Shown: positions 21,160 to 32,205, counted from the first letter of the stretch. The stretch is DNA of 64,000 nt from Acanthosepion lycidas (GCA_963932145.1 OZ010574.1:60624166-60688165), one strand, 5' to 3'. Made by a program: numbers and translations. Notes: generated by a model not told the origin, from the letters alone.

Positions 21160-22045
21160 TATAAATTTAACATGAATATTAAATAATATAAATTTAACTT
21201 GATTAAATAATATAACTTGAACAATAATAATATAAATTTGACTAAAATATTAACTAATATAATTTGAATATTAAACAATATAAATTTAACCTAAAAATTA
21301 AATAATATAACTTGAATATTAAATGATATAAATTTAACTTGATTAAATAATATAGCGTGACTATTAAATAATATAAATTTTAACTTGAATATTAAATAAT
21401 ATAACTTGAATATTAGGTAATATTCAATTTGATTTGAATATTAAATAATATAATTTGGATATTAAACAATATAAATTTAACTTAAAAATTAAATAATATA
21501 ACTAGAATATTAAATAATATAAATTTAACTTGATTAAATAATATAACGTGAATATAAAGTAATATAAATATCAGCTTGAATATTAAATAATATAACGTGA
21601 ATATTAGATAATATAAATTTGATTTGAATATTAAATAATATAAGGTGAATATTAAATAAAATAACTGGAATATTAAATAATATAAATTAAATATTAAATA
21701 ATATAAATTTATTATGATTAAATAATATAAGTTGGATATTAAATAATATAAACATTAACTTGAATATAAATGATATAACTTGAATATTAAATAATATAAA
21801 TTTACCATGAATATTAAATATAAATTGGATATTAAATAATATAAATTTGATTTAATATTAAATAATATAACTTGAATATTAAACAATATAAATTAAACTT
21901 GATTATATGCTTTGAATTTGAATATTAAATAATGTAAATTTAACTTGAATATTAAATAATATGACTTGAATATTAAAGAATATAAATGTAACTTGAAATG
22001 ATATAACTTAAATATTAAATAAGGTCAATATCAATTGAATATTTA
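21160..22045. repeat. AT-rich minisatellite
   Basis: Dozens of degenerate units of about 25-30 bp built from aatattaaataatataaatt and taacttg. Units vary in length and order, so this is an old array. Confidence 0.9.
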
Positions 22046-22672
22046 CTTATATACCGCTCATCAGAGTCAGAGGATTCAATAAATATATAGAATTATTAAA
22101 AGATATATTTATATTCTACAAAACAGACGCTAATTGTAGACTTTAAAATTCAGGTTCAAGCCTACGATGAACACGTGTTTCAAAAACTAGAGTTACGACT
22201 AGAACCATAGGATTTAACATTGGTAAGCGTTTTTTTTTTTTTTTTTAATAAATCAAAAAATATTCAATAGATTTATCTCATTTAAACGATGCCAGAGTTT
22301 TGATTTATTGGACTATTGAGCACTTTTTGGTGAAAAATTTTTTTTTTTTACTTTTTCAGAGACATAAATTTTTAAACTGTTATTAATTTTAGAAAAATAA
22401 AAAAACAAAACAAATGCCAATTAAATTTAAAGAGTATAAACGGAGCTTTTAAACTTTCAGAAAATTAAATATCTGCAAAACTTACAATCTAGTGTTGGGT
22501 GTAGGTTGCAATGGGCCCCGTGTGAATTTGACAAAATTCGAATAGATTACTCTATTACGGGTAATGGTACATAGCCCAAATGAGAACAATGGATCCAATT
22601 GGGTTAAAGCCGGTCTTGGCTCCTGCAAGAATAAAAAAAATGACGTATACAAATATTATTTGGTTAAGCTAC
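22046..22672. other. Unassigned AT-rich DNA
   Basis: T- and A-runs, short frames only. Confidence 0.4.
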
Positions 22673-22673
22673 A

Positions 22674-22674
22674 T

Positions 22675-22722
<48 letters not shown>
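22674..22722. repeat. (TA)n tract at a LINE-A 3' end
   Basis: Directly adjoins the 3' end of the minus-strand LINE-A copy. Confidence 0.95.
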
Positions 22723-22726
<4 letters not shown>

Positions 22727-22885
22727 CGAGTTCACACCGTGCAAGGCACTAAAGCCACTAACACTCAAGGGGTTACTAGGTGTGGAAGAATTAGAAACAG
22801 AAACATTACGAATGTACGAGAATAAAAAGAGTAATTAAGAGGACAGTATATAGCGATTGACGTTGCATGTAAATTATAAATAATA
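22723..22885 (-). mobile_element. LINE-A 3' end
   Basis: On the minus strand it reads from the HLLL-like ORF2 end (ttacatgcaacgtcaatcgc) into the 3' UTR (cccttgagtgttagtggctt) and then into (TA)n where other copies have poly(A). Confidence 0.7.
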
Positions 22886-23165
22886 AATATAGATATATAA
22901 TGTAGATGGAAAGTAATTCTTATTAAAAATTACTTAGGGGTACAAAAAGTCATAACTCTAATATACAGGGTCACAATAAATTTAGTATACAGTTACCTAC
23001 AATAACAATTAAGACAAAGCAATTCACGGACAGCCCAGAAATTTATTATTAAAATGGTTCTGGTTAATAACCGTAAAATCTTATGGTAAACAATAGTAAA
23101 TTAATTACCAATATTGTCCGAATTACAGGCCGCTTGCTTCAGTGCTTTGCTTTTTTATTATAAGT

Positions 23166-23465
23166 TTGTTTTGGTTTATTTTGTTTTACAGCATATCAAT
23201 CTCAATGGGTTATTTAATGCCGACAAGATTTTTTAGGATAGATTCGTATGAATAGTATATATATATTCTTTATAAGAAATCAGTTTGTAGATCAGGTTTC
23301 ACTGACATATTTTTGTAAAGAGAGTTTTTGTTGTGAGTCAAATGTATTGCTGGTAATTTCTTTTTCTTTTCAAAAATGGTAATATTTTTTTTCCAAAAAT
23401 GTATTGTGGTAATATTATTTTTCAAAGATATCTTCCTGGTGTTTTTACTATAAAAGTTTAAATTT
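23166..23465 (-). repeat. Repeat T copy
   Basis: Minus-strand order is short repeats (accagcaatacatt-type), then agtgaaacctgatctacaaa, then the tail aaataacccattgagattga ... taaaacaaaataaaccaaaa. The head is missing. Confidence 0.75.
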
Positions 23466-23474
23466 AAAAAAAAT

Positions 23475-23900
23475 CATTTCGTCCCAAGCAAGGCAATAAA
23501 ACCAGTAGAATTCTAGGGATTACTGGGTATATTTTCTAACACCCAGTAATCCCTAGAATTCTTTTCTTATATTTTCTAAGAAAAAAAACTATTATTTAGG
23601 TGAGAGGACAATAAAAGCACAAGAATTAAGAAGACAGAAGATAACAATTGACATTGCATTTAAAGTTTTGAAGATCAAAGGCCACTAGGATGCGAGAGGT
23701 TACTGAGTGTTAGAGAATATGAGAAAAAGTACTATTAAAGAGAGAGGACAATAAAAGAACAAGAATTAAGAAGACAGCAGATAGCGGTTGACATTGCATT
23801 TAAATTTAGGAAGATCAAAGTTGACTGGAAAGCAAGAAAACAGAAAAGAGTTCCACAAATATGTGGTTTCAGATTTTTTTCAAACATTCTATCTTCTTGA
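23475..23900 (-). mobile_element. LINE-A 3' end with 150-bp tandem duplication
   Basis: The LINE-A terminal block (on this strand gacaataaaagcacaagaat and tgacattgcatttaaa) appears at 23605-23670 and again at 23743-23820 in the same orientation. The UTR end (tttcgtcccaagcaaggcaa on plus) lies at 23478. Confidence 0.7.
23508..23562. repeat. Inverted repeat within LINE-A UTR
   Basis: Arms agaattctagggattactgg and ccagtaatccctagaattct with a spacer of about 13 bp; near-perfect. Confidence 0.9.
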
Positions 23901-24179
23901 GAGGTTGTGAAATTTTATTTTTTTTTTAAATAGGGACTTTCTTTCTACCTAATCTGTATAGAGTAATAAGAAATAATGTCGGTTAAAAATTAAATAAGGT
24001 AAATGAGGTTGACTTTTGCTGTGATATCTTCCGGTAACTCAATGGTAAAGGTCACTGGAAGCGATTTTCCATATTAAAAAGAGAATATAGTTTCGATTCC
24101 TTTGTATTTTCTTTACAAAGGCTAATAGATATCAATTTCACTGTTTAAAAAAGAGCTGACCCGTCTACTCGAATACGTG

Positions 24180-24625
24180 TACGCACTAAATATAATATAA
24201 ATGAAGCATTTAGTTGTTGCGTAATATCAGTATATGGCAGTGAATGCTGGACAATCTCATGGATGAAGAAATGACTTGAAGCAACAGAAATACAGAAGGA
24301 TGTTGTGAATACCAAGGACTGAACATGTAAGCAACGACGAAGTTTTAGAAAAAAAAAAGAAAAGAAATAAAACATAAGAAAGAGATAGCTGAAATGTCTA
24401 GAGCATATCATGAGGAAAGAGAGCTCGGAAAATTGAACACTCACGGGACATATTGAAGGCAAGAGGAACAGCTGAGAATAGCGCACAAATGTTCTAACGC
24501 GCTTCAGTAAATGGATGGCAGAACAGGGTTTAGGACAGATAGCAAAAAGACAACATTTACTAAGAGCTGCAAAGGACAGGATATTGTGGAGAGCCATGAC
24601 CACCCACATTCTGAAGCGACTAAGA
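24180..24625 (+). mobile_element. LINE-R C-terminal fragment
   Basis: Reads LFVVA..ISVYGSECWTISWMKK, EIQKDVVNTKD*TCKQRRSF in shifted frames, then GISRKRTAENSAQMF..KWMAEQGLGQIAKRQHLLRAAKDRI and LWRAMTTHILKR. The terminal WMAEQGLG.IAKRQ..LRAAKDR.LWRAM block is well kept. A poly-A-like insert sits near 24350. Confidence 0.75.
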
Positions 24626-24699
24626 TTATATAAATACAGAGTGTGCCCGCTAAATATTATATAATATCATTCTATCATAATTGTGCATGTCCCTCCTTT

Positions 24700-24812
24700 C
24701 GATAGTTCGCACGACCGTTACGCCCTGCCAGTACCTCATAAATAATTGTCTATTCCGTTTTGATCGCGTGTAAAGAGCGGAAAAGATACTAGTCGGCTTC
24801 AGTGAGAAAATG
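24700..24812. repeat. Dispersed repeat shared with 12575-12680
   Basis: Blocks gaccgttacgccctgccagt, ttttgatcgcg and ggaaaagata..cttcagtgag match in the same order and again lead into GAAA repeats. Confidence 0.65.
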
Positions 24813-24844
24813 AAAGAAAGAAAGAAGGATAGTTAAAAGCGGAG

Positions 24845-24912
24845 ATAATCCTATTAAACTGATAAGAACAGATACTTTGATCCTAACCAAAAGGCCGATA
24901 AGCAATTGTATT
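24845..24912 (-). ncRNA. U2 snRNA 5' fragment (pseudogene)
   Basis: On the minus strand 24912 down to 24845 reads ATTGCTTATCGGCCTTTTGG, then TTAGGATCAAAGTATCTGTT and CTTATCAGTTTAATAG. This is the 5' end of U2 snRNA, including the branch-point-recognition region (GTAGTA in functional U2, here reduced to AGTA by a small deletion) and the stem I/IIa sequence. It stops after about 65 nt of the usual ~190. The deletion in the branch-point region and the truncation mean it is not functional. Confidence 0.85.
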
Positions 24913-24919
24913 TTCTTGC

Positions 24920-25198
24920 CGCCCCATGCTGGCTCAAGATCAGTTTAATGTGGGGAGCCCGAGCGCGTAGACCCGGGCCAGGTTTAAAAATAGCCCACTC
25001 CCTGCAACCATCGGTCGCGCAGGCATCGGTAATCCTACCGATCTCCACGCTCTTTAGTGCACAAAGGAAGGTACTGAGGGAGGCGTAGTCAGGATGTGAG
25101 ATAAGGCTGAAATTGTAGAGCGCCAAGTGAGAATCGAGCTCACTGCTCAGTTTTAACTGATCTAGCGCGACAAGGTTGCTAACCAATGCACCACGTCA
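24920..25198 (-). mobile_element. SINE-2, tRNA-headed
   Basis: On the minus strand the head carries gtggtgcattggttagcaac (A-box-like) and gagctcgattctcacttggc (B box), followed by a body ending in a G/C-rich block near 24960. The second copy at 25445-25560 shares the head (tctcgctagatcaattacga; gagtttgatcctcacggag). The body end abuts the U2 fragment in the same orientation. Confidence 0.6.
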
Positions 25199-25444
25199 AA
25201 GTGTCCACATAAGACTGAGAAGGGATGGCAACCGCAATAAAAGCTCCATTTTTCTGACGCAAATTATCGAATGACGAAAATACGCAATCTTCCAAAATAC
25301 TATGAACAAAATATCATCGTTTGCTAAATTATTTTAAAATTATAATAAAGAGAAATGCTCGTAAGACAGGGATTAGGCTCATATTATATGAATAGAACGT
25401 TTATGATAGCATAGAATATATAAATATAGAACACTGGACATGGT

Positions 25445-25560
25445 GAAATGTTTAGCAAGCTTGTCTCGCTAGATCAATTACGACTGAGTAGCGAGTTTGA
25501 TCCTCACGGAGTACTCGATACATTTTGTTGCACAGCCCGCTCGTTCTGTGGAGCTCTTGG
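25445..25560 (+). mobile_element. SINE-2, second copy (head)
   Basis: tRNA-like head with tgtttagcaagcttgtctcg and the B-box gagtttgatcctcac. Its 3' end is not resolved. Confidence 0.55.
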
Positions 25561-26185
25561 TTACTGCGCCAATTAATACAATGTTGTATCTTCTCTCTAT
25601 TGGCCGGTGATCGCTAGTTGTTTTTGGTTCGGAGATAAAAAGACACCAACAAAGGTAATTTAAAAGTATTTTATTTACGTTGACGTATACCTCTTCTAAC
25701 TAAACAGGGGTGGGGTTCGCCCTCTCCCTCCACTGGAAGACGTTGCAGTCACGAAAGAAACACGTCTATATTCTATGATGGTTTAGATTCGACTCCTCGA
25801 AAAACATGCCATTCCTACGCTATTGACTTTCTTTGTTTTGTCTTGTATCTGACCTTAAACGTCAAAATGAGGTATAAATACCCGTCTCTAAAAAATAAGT
25901 CCGCTAAACTATTATTTAACAATTTGGCTTTGTACGACATCTAAGCAATTTTAAAAAAAAATCACTATATAATTATAACAGATTACTTTAAATATACAAG
26001 TGTACCCGTTTGAAGATATCAATCGAGAAATTAAAACTTGTGCAATCAAATACTTCAGTTCTTCGGGACCCAACCAGAATAACAAAATAAGCAAATATTA
26101 TACCACTAAGATTTTACAAATATACAAGTGTACTGATTGCAGGAAGAGTGAAAAATTACGATGCGCCTATCTTATCTGATTTGAG
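25561..26185. other. Unassigned DNA
   Basis: May include the rest of SINE-2. No frame or repeat partner was seen. Confidence 0.35.
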
Positions 26186-26690
26186 GGCTTGGTTTTCTTT
26201 CATGTATCATCTTCCTTCAGGACGTGGGCGATCGTGGCACTCCACAACTTCTTGTTTTTTCTACTGTTCCGATTAATTTTTGATTCATTACTGACCCTCT
26301 TCGTCTCTATTCTGCAATCCGTTCATCCAAACACCTGAAATACATTACTCGCTGTTTCTCCATGATTTCCTTGCTTTCGTTATATTCTGTGAGTGTTAGT
26401 TTCTCCAAGTCCACTTTCCTCATTATGTATCCCATACATTTCATCTGTCTCGTTATGATTGTAAGTATAAACTCCTTCGTAGTTCCCATATTATTCTCAG
26501 CATTCGTCGGGAGAATATTTCTGTCGCTTTAACTCTCTTCATCATCTGAAAAGAGATTGTCCAGCCTTCACTGCCATTTCAGAGGTAAGATATTACATAG
26601 CAGCTCTGCACGCTTTTCTTTTGTTTCTAAAGATATTTCTCCGTTTCTTAATACTTTGCTTAGTTTCTGAAAGGCATGATCAGATTGTCT
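26186..26690 (-). mobile_element. LINE-R C-terminus
   Basis: The minus strand reads TKEFILTIITRQMKCMGYIM, then RKVDLEKLTLTEYNESKEIM and QRVMYFRCLDE..IAE, with upstream AVKAGQSLFR and FQKLSKVLRNGEISLETKEK in other frames. This is the LINE-R order from thumb to terminus, with frameshifts. Confidence 0.75.
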
Positions 26691-26718
26691 GGCATAGCAA
26701 TTTCTTAAACGTGGTGTA

Positions 26719-26834
26719 ATGTATATTAGCGCGGAATGATACATCGAGTAGCAAAGTTCGAATTCCTGTTGGGTTCGTTACTTTTAATTTGTTCAATGTT
26801 TTATTTGATTCGTATCGACTAAAATAAGAATTTA
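26719..26834 (+). mobile_element. SINE-1 fragment
   Basis: Carries gtggtgtaatgtatattagc and aagttcgaattcctgttggg, the SINE-1 head and B box. It ends against the mariner-like insertion. Confidence 0.6.
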
Positions 26835-26836
26835 TA

Positions 26837-27726
26837 CAGGGTGCGATGGATAAATTATCGTCTGAATTACGTAAAAATGAAAATAACATTGACATCTCAT
26901 TTTAAAAGATATATTTACCAAAATTTCACAAAAATATTTTGAAATACTAAAGAGTAAATTTATTCAATAAAATCGTCATTAACTTCAACCACGGCTTCCA
27001 GATGACTTCAGAATCTCCTGTAACTCTTCTGGGCGGTCTTGTTGGTGAATGCTGCCGTAATCTTTGCCTTCGGTTCATCTTTGGTGTTACAAGGAATTTT
27101 GTTGGTCTCTTGCTCAACTGCGCCCCACGCATAATAATCACCGGGGTTGTAGTCTGGGGAGTTGGGTGGCCAGATGTAAGGGGTGATATGGTCGTAGAAA
27201 TTGCCTGACAGCCATGACTGGGTACTTCTGATTATATGGCATTGTGCTGAGTTCTGTTGTCAGATATAGGATCTTCCAGCAACCACCCTTGTGACCCAGG
27301 ACAACTCTCCCTCCTCAAGGCACTCGATGTAAGTCTCTGTATTGCTTCTGAGGCCTTCATCAACGAATTTGGGAGTTCCTTTTTTTATCAGAACGATCAG
27401 AGTGAGTTTTCCAAGCTGCCGTATCACCATTAGACTCACCAAACTCTTTCCGAATCCTCTGCACTGTCCTCAGATTGACACCCAAACACTCTGAAATGTT
27501 CGTATTGGAGCTTCCGGTGCGAATGCCAGGTAGTAAAGCATGCCGTTTCCAAATTTCTGGCGGAGTGAATGACATTATGGCGTACTTTTTCTCATAGACG
27601 ATGACCAACTGAGACTACTATACTATTCAGTCGACAAAATAAAAAAAAAAGAAAAAGAAAAAAAAAACAACGTGCATGTGCAAAACTAAAAATATAAAAT
27701 GTCGGCAATTTACCCACCGCACTCAG
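26837..27726 (-). mobile_element. Mariner-superfamily element, internally deleted, both ends present
   Basis: Terminal inverted repeats CAGGGTGCGATGGATAAATT (from 26837) and CTGAGTGCGGTGGGTAAATT (inward from 27726), each flanked by TA (26835-26836; 27727-27728). At 890 bp it is shorter than an autonomous copy. The minus strand encodes two non-adjacent parts of one transposase (next entry). Confidence 0.85.
26950..27608 (-). pseudogene. Mariner-superfamily transposase, deletion derivative
   Basis: The N-terminal part (27608 to about 27380) has a helix-turn-helix: SSNTNISECLGVNLRTVQRI then RKEFGESNGD and THSDRSDKK. The C-terminal part follows immediately: EGLRSNTETYIECLEEGELS, WVTRVVAGRSYI, then in another frame DHITPYIWPPNSPDYNPGDY and WGAVEQETNKIPCNTKDEPK. 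WPPNSPDYNP carries a catalytic acidic residue. The section between them, with the first catalytic Asp, is deleted, and the Q-D-S-A-P region is frameshifted. It cannot encode an active enzyme. Similar transposases are widespread in marine invertebrates (recalled, not searched). Confidence 0.8.
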
Positions 27727-27934
27727 TATATATTACGTTTTGAAAGACAAACTTTGCGCAGTATTCGGCGTGCACGCAAGCACGCACGCACGCACGCACG
27801 GATTTGTCCATACAGTAACCGTAACAGGCTCGCGGCGAAAATAAGCTCACACCTGGATAAACAATACACACATTATAGTGGCTATTTCGCTGTAGCGGCT
27901 TAAAACAATTGTAAGCTACTTTTTCTTCTTCTGT

Positions 27935-28075
27935 GTGCCGCGTCTCTTCTCCACACGGACGATCATGGCTCTCTCAAACTTCCTATACCTTGTGGCACTT
28001 TGCAGTTATTCTCCCTTTGCTAATGTCTTCGACCCCGTTTCGCCATCCATTCGCACAAGTATACGTTACTAATGC
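27935..28075 (-). mobile_element. LINE-R extreme 3' end
   Basis: The minus strand carries WMAKRGRRH and the antisense of the terminal block cggacgatcatggctctctc. A short 5'-truncated piece. Confidence 0.6.
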
Positions 28076-28082
28076 TTTCTTT

Positions 28083-28557
28083 TTAGCGTTTAAAGAATAC
28101 AGACGCGTTAAATTTAGTATTTAAAGAATATAGATGAGTCTAATTTAGTGTTCAAAGAATACAAACCCGTTTTATGTTTAAAGTATATAGATTTGTGTAA
28201 TTTAGTGTTTAAAAATACAGACGCGCTTAGTTTCGTGTTTAAAGAATACAGACGCGTTCAATCTAGTGTTTAATACTACAGACGCGTTTAGTTTCATGTT
28301 TAAAGACTACAGACGCGTTTAACTTAGTTTAATTTATTGTTTAAAGAATATAGACGACGATAATTTAGTTTTTAAAGAATACAGAGGCGTTTAATTTAGT
28401 GTTTAAAGAATGAAAATGCGTTTAGTTTAGCACTCATAGAATACAGATACGTTTAATTTAGCTTTTAGTTTAGTGTTTAAAGAAAGCCGATGCGTTCAAT
28501 TTAGCGTTTACAGAATACAGATGCGTTTATTTTAGCGTTTAAAGAATATAAATGTGC
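28083..28557. repeat. 31-bp minisatellite
   Basis: About 15 tandem units around agaatacagacgcgtttaat plus ttagtgtttaa. Units differ by substitutions and a few are one or two bases short. The acgcgt core brings repeated CpG into AT-rich DNA. Confidence 0.9.
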
Positions 28558-28679
28558 CATGAGAAACCGTGGCGAAACTTTGAAGTTTGACAAATTCTCA
28601 CTTGCTACATTCAAACAATCGCTTCACGAACCAAAGCAACTGTGTGTCTCAATAGATATTTATTGGACGAGGCCAACAT

Positions 28680-29092
28680 TTGCAAGTGGCTGCTTGCATT
28701 TACTTGGGCTATTAGCACTTTGTTGCCTGATCAAGATAGCCGTGTGTGGAGCACTCTCCAATGGCCACCGTGACAGAGTGGCACTAAGGAAGCGTTATAA
28801 GGACTCCCTCAAGAAGTCTCTTGGTACTTGCCACATTGACCATCGCTAATGGTCGACACTTACTGCTGACCGTCAAGCCTGGCGCCGCATCGTCCATCAG
28901 GCTGTCTCCACCTTTGGGGACTCTCACAGGGCCGACTTGAAGATGAAACACCGCGGGAGGAAGGACCAGGAAGCCTCAGCAGCTATACCAGAGCAGACCT
29001 TTAATTACAATCGCTGCGCCCGGACTTGACTGTCCCGCACCGGCCTAGACGGTCATCATCGTGCTTGCAGTCGACGTGGCCAGTCCCGCTTC
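28680..29092 (+). mobile_element. LINE-D ORF2 C-terminus
   Basis: Reads LSNGHRDRVALRKRYKDSLK and KSLGTCHIDHR, then after one stop WSTLTADRQAWRRIVHQAVS and DQEASAAIPEQTFNYNRCAR. This is the C-terminus of a common non-LTR family in which a GKR..G...KRYKD.LK..L block precedes a terminal C2H2-like zinc finger. Here the first finger cysteine is Tyr (YNRC instead of CNRC) and a stop follows, so the finger is broken. Confidence 0.75.
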
Positions 29093-29424
29093 ATGATGGA
29101 AGTATGCTTAATTTTTGAATTACTCTGATCATTTGCATGCTCATAATTTGCATGCTAAAAATGTAAAAATAAAAATGTATTCCATAAGGTATTTGGTAAA
29201 AAAAGTATCGGCTATTGATTGGTGTATGACGTGTGTGTGGGCGCAGGCGCGTATATAACATTATACATCCGAGAAGTGACACAGATACATTACATCAAAG
29301 TGCACAGATACTCTGATCCTAGACGGCAGTGCCGTCCTATATGCAATGATACCCATCCATTTTTTACGGGTTCTATGCTAGTATTTAAATAAAAACCGTT
29401 CATGTTTATTTCAGCGTTTGAGCA
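29093..29424. other. Unassigned DNA
   Basis: No feature supported. Confidence 0.4.
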
Positions 29425-29482
29425 ATATGAAAGGATGACTTAATGGAAAACATCTTTAGCACGCATGCGCTGTTGGTTGCTT
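29425..29482 (+). repeat. Dispersed repeat G1, copy 1
   Basis: Matches 30625-30681 through gaaaggatgacttaatggaa and agcacgcatgcgctgttggt. Confidence 0.85.
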
Positions 29483-30225
29483 TTATTTTCTCTTCATAAT
29501 TTACGCCAATGGTTGCTAGGAGGGAACTGAAATATGCGTGTTTTTAAATAAATGTTTGAGTTTCCTGTTTGTCATTATCTATCTATAAATCGATTGAAAA
29601 TAATTCTAAATTTAAGCATAAATTGTTGATATTGCATTTTTATGAATTGTCTCGTCTGAGAAAAAATGTAACTGAGCCCTGACATAGAAGAATATTCAGG
29701 TGCATTAAAATAACAGAGATGATTTGGTAAAGCCTTTAATAACAAGAGCACCATTGAAATTTCTTTGGCACGAGTTTAATTTTCTGCAGTTGTTCTTATT
29801 CTTTGATTTTCAAAAATTCTGATCTTATTGTTTTTTTTGTACTTTCGCAAATTCAATTACATATATTGATTATTTAATCCACCCGTTTTCTTTAGCATTA
29901 AAAAAAACTAGACTTTTGAATTAAATTAGAAATGTTGTTAATTAATATTTCTCACAAACCATGGAACTGTGTATACTTAGGAAGATTAATTAGTAGATCA
30001 AATTATATTTACATTGTTGAGGTGATGCAGAGTTTACAATGTCGTGACACGGCCATTACGATTAGTTCAAAATAAAATCAGGCAATTCGTTAGGCTCCAC
30101 AGGAAGCTACTAGAAATAAAAATTGACACAGGCGCAATATGAAAAGTACTTTTAACCAATTTGGTTTGAAGTAATTTTTTTAAAAGATTCGTTTCTCCTA
30201 AGGCTCATAAAAAGAAAATATTTTT
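29483..30225. other. Unassigned AT-rich DNA
   Basis: Short frames only. Confidence 0.4.
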
Positions 30226-30470
30226 CATTAGTATGTCAATCAAGCCTCACTTCTCGCTTGTAAAACTCTTCTTGCTTCCAAGTCCACTGTGATCTTCAAA
30301 CATTTAAATGCAATGTCAATCGTTATCTTTTGTCTACTTAATTACTGTTCTTTTATTGTTCTCGATATCCTTAATAATATTTTTATTTTCATATATTCTT
30401 TCACATTCAGTAACCCTTTGTGTCTTAGTGGATTTATTGATTGGGATGCAATGATTACAGAAAAAATCCG
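30226..30470 (+). mobile_element. LINE-A 3' end
   Basis: Contains cttcaaacatttaaatgcaa tgtcaatcg (the F-K-C-N-V-N-R segment) and the UTR block ccctttgtgtcttagtgga..ttgggatgcaatgat. Confidence 0.65.
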
Positions 30471-30624
30471 GTCGACTTAGAAGACCAAAACTAAAAAACC
30501 CATCTTGTCTATACATCACGATTACTTCCCTTTATTAGTTGACGTCAATTCAGTCGCGATGCATAAATCGAACCACTAATGCAAGAAAAAATACTTACAA
30601 CAAAATGTAATTTAATTGTTAAGT

Positions 30625-30681
30625 GCAATGAAAGGATGACTTAACGGAGAACATCTTTAGCACGCATGCGCTGTTGGTTGT
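30625..30681 (+). repeat. Dispersed repeat G1, copy 2
   Basis: Partner of 29425-29482, about 88% alike over 55 bp by eye. Confidence 0.85.
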
Positions 30682-30794
30682 ATAAGAATACCAAAAAAGT
30701 CAGAATTTCGTGTTTCAAATTTAACACATTCTTCGAAGATTGGTGCTATTCAATCATTTTGTTGTAGAAAAAATGGTGAAGATTCGATATCCGG

Positions 30795-31150
30795 TTCTCT
30801 TTCTTTTTTGTCTTTTTTTCTTTTATCCTTCATTTTCTTTACCTTCTTTTTCTTTTCCAAGATATTCTCTTTCTTACTCTTTCTTCTATCGCATTCTTTC
30901 CTTTTTCTCTTTCTTTTCTTTTTATACCTCATTCTCTTTATCTGCTTTTAAAGTAAAGAAAAGGAAAAAGAAAACGAGAAATGAGAAATATAAAGAGCAC
31001 TTTACATTTCTCGTTTCTCTTATTCCTTTTATTTCGTTCTTTATTGTTCCCTCTTCCCGTTTAGTTTTCTTACATTCTTCGTTCTCTCTCCTTCCCTGTC
31101 TTCCACTCCCCTTTCTCCCTCTCTCTTCATGCATTCATTCTTCCTTTTTC
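30795..31150. repeat. Pyrimidine-rich low-complexity tract
   Basis: C/T-rich, with a short purine block at 30955-30995. The 148-codon plus frame across it is compositional and not a gene. Confidence 0.7.
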
Positions 31151-31573
31151 AAATATTTATTTTGTTTGACAGCCATAAGTGCATAAACGGTGTGTAGTAT
31201 GTGGCTCACCTCAAATAATGCCGGAATAGGCTTTGCACTCAACAGAACCTCAGAGGAGTTAATTGCATCAGGAGGTTGACTTAAAAGTTGCATCTGCTAC
31301 CCACCAGGTGCACATTCGCATTTCACAGGATGTCAATGGCTGCCTGCGACACGAAAACAGGTGGTCTTCCCAGCTGCTCTTGGGATGCACAAACGTGACA
31401 AGCCCACACTTGAGAGGGGGGAAATCCACGCGAGAATGTAGAATCCACGTTCGGAGAAAAGCACCCAAACCAAACACCCACACATCGATATTAACTGACG
31501 AAGTCCGAAATTGAATAAACGATACTTTTACATTTAAGAGATTTAATCCCGTCTTCTTATTAGTCGAATGTTC

Positions 31574-31664
31574 TGCTGGTGTAATTGGATAACGGCTCGG
31601 AATGAGAGCCGGGTTCGAATTCCAGTCGAGTTCATTGCATACCCTTACACGCAATTACATCTTT
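31574..31664 (+). mobile_element. SINE-1 head fragment
   Basis: ggtgtaattggataacggct and gccgggttcgaattccagtc are the A- and B-box parts. The fragment ends at T/A-runs that adjoin a LINE-A tail. Confidence 0.65.
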
Positions 31665-32205
31665 TTTTTAAAAAAAAAAAGAAATCCTTTCATCCCAATC
31701 AAGGCAAAAATAACACTAGAACGCATGTGTACATGTGTGTGTGTGTGTGGGGGGGGGTTACAGGGAAAGAAAGTGAAGGCTGAGAATAGGGAGGATTGAG
31801 GAAAGAAGAAAAAAAATCAACGGGTTCAAGTCAACAGAAGATGGCGATTGACGTTGCCTTTAAATTTTTGAAGATTGTAGTTATCAGGGAAGCAAGTAAA
31901 CGTAAGCGAGTTCCACAGGTGGGAAGGGCGAGAAAAGAAGCTCTTGGAGTAGAAGAGGCGGTTACATTTAACTATTTGAACAGTAAAACGGTAGGACCTA
32001 GTTGCCAATCTAGTAGCCCACTTAAATTCATGTAGTCGGGACACCAAGGAAAAAATGATCAGTAGAGCAGATGCCATGAAAATATTTGTAGACAAGACAG
32101 AGGGAAAACATGTCACGTCAGTGATAAAGTGACTGGAGTTGTGTTGCCTGGTTAGAATTACCAGAAGAGATCCATGCCGTACCCAAGGGCATTGGTGCAA
32201 AATGA
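31665..32205 (-). mobile_element. LINE-A ORF2 C-terminus and 3' UTR
   Basis: The minus-strand frame reads FSLVSRLHEFKWATRLATRS, then YRFTVQIVKCNRLFYSKSFF, SRPSHLWNSLTFTCFPDNYN and LQKFKGNVNRHLLLT, then stop. This is the full terminal segment of LINE-A. The UTR holds a (GT)n/(G)n tract near 31735-31757. Confidence 0.85.

Noticed and set aside
24025-24115. Possible tRNA-like element with a gtttcgattcct B-box-like string
   Set aside because: The A-box part and stems are too weak and there is no second copy in the window.
30740-31186. 148-codon plus-strand frame resembling a membrane protein
   Set aside because: Pyrimidine-rich low-complexity DNA gives Phe/Ser/Leu runs that mimic hydrophobic segments.
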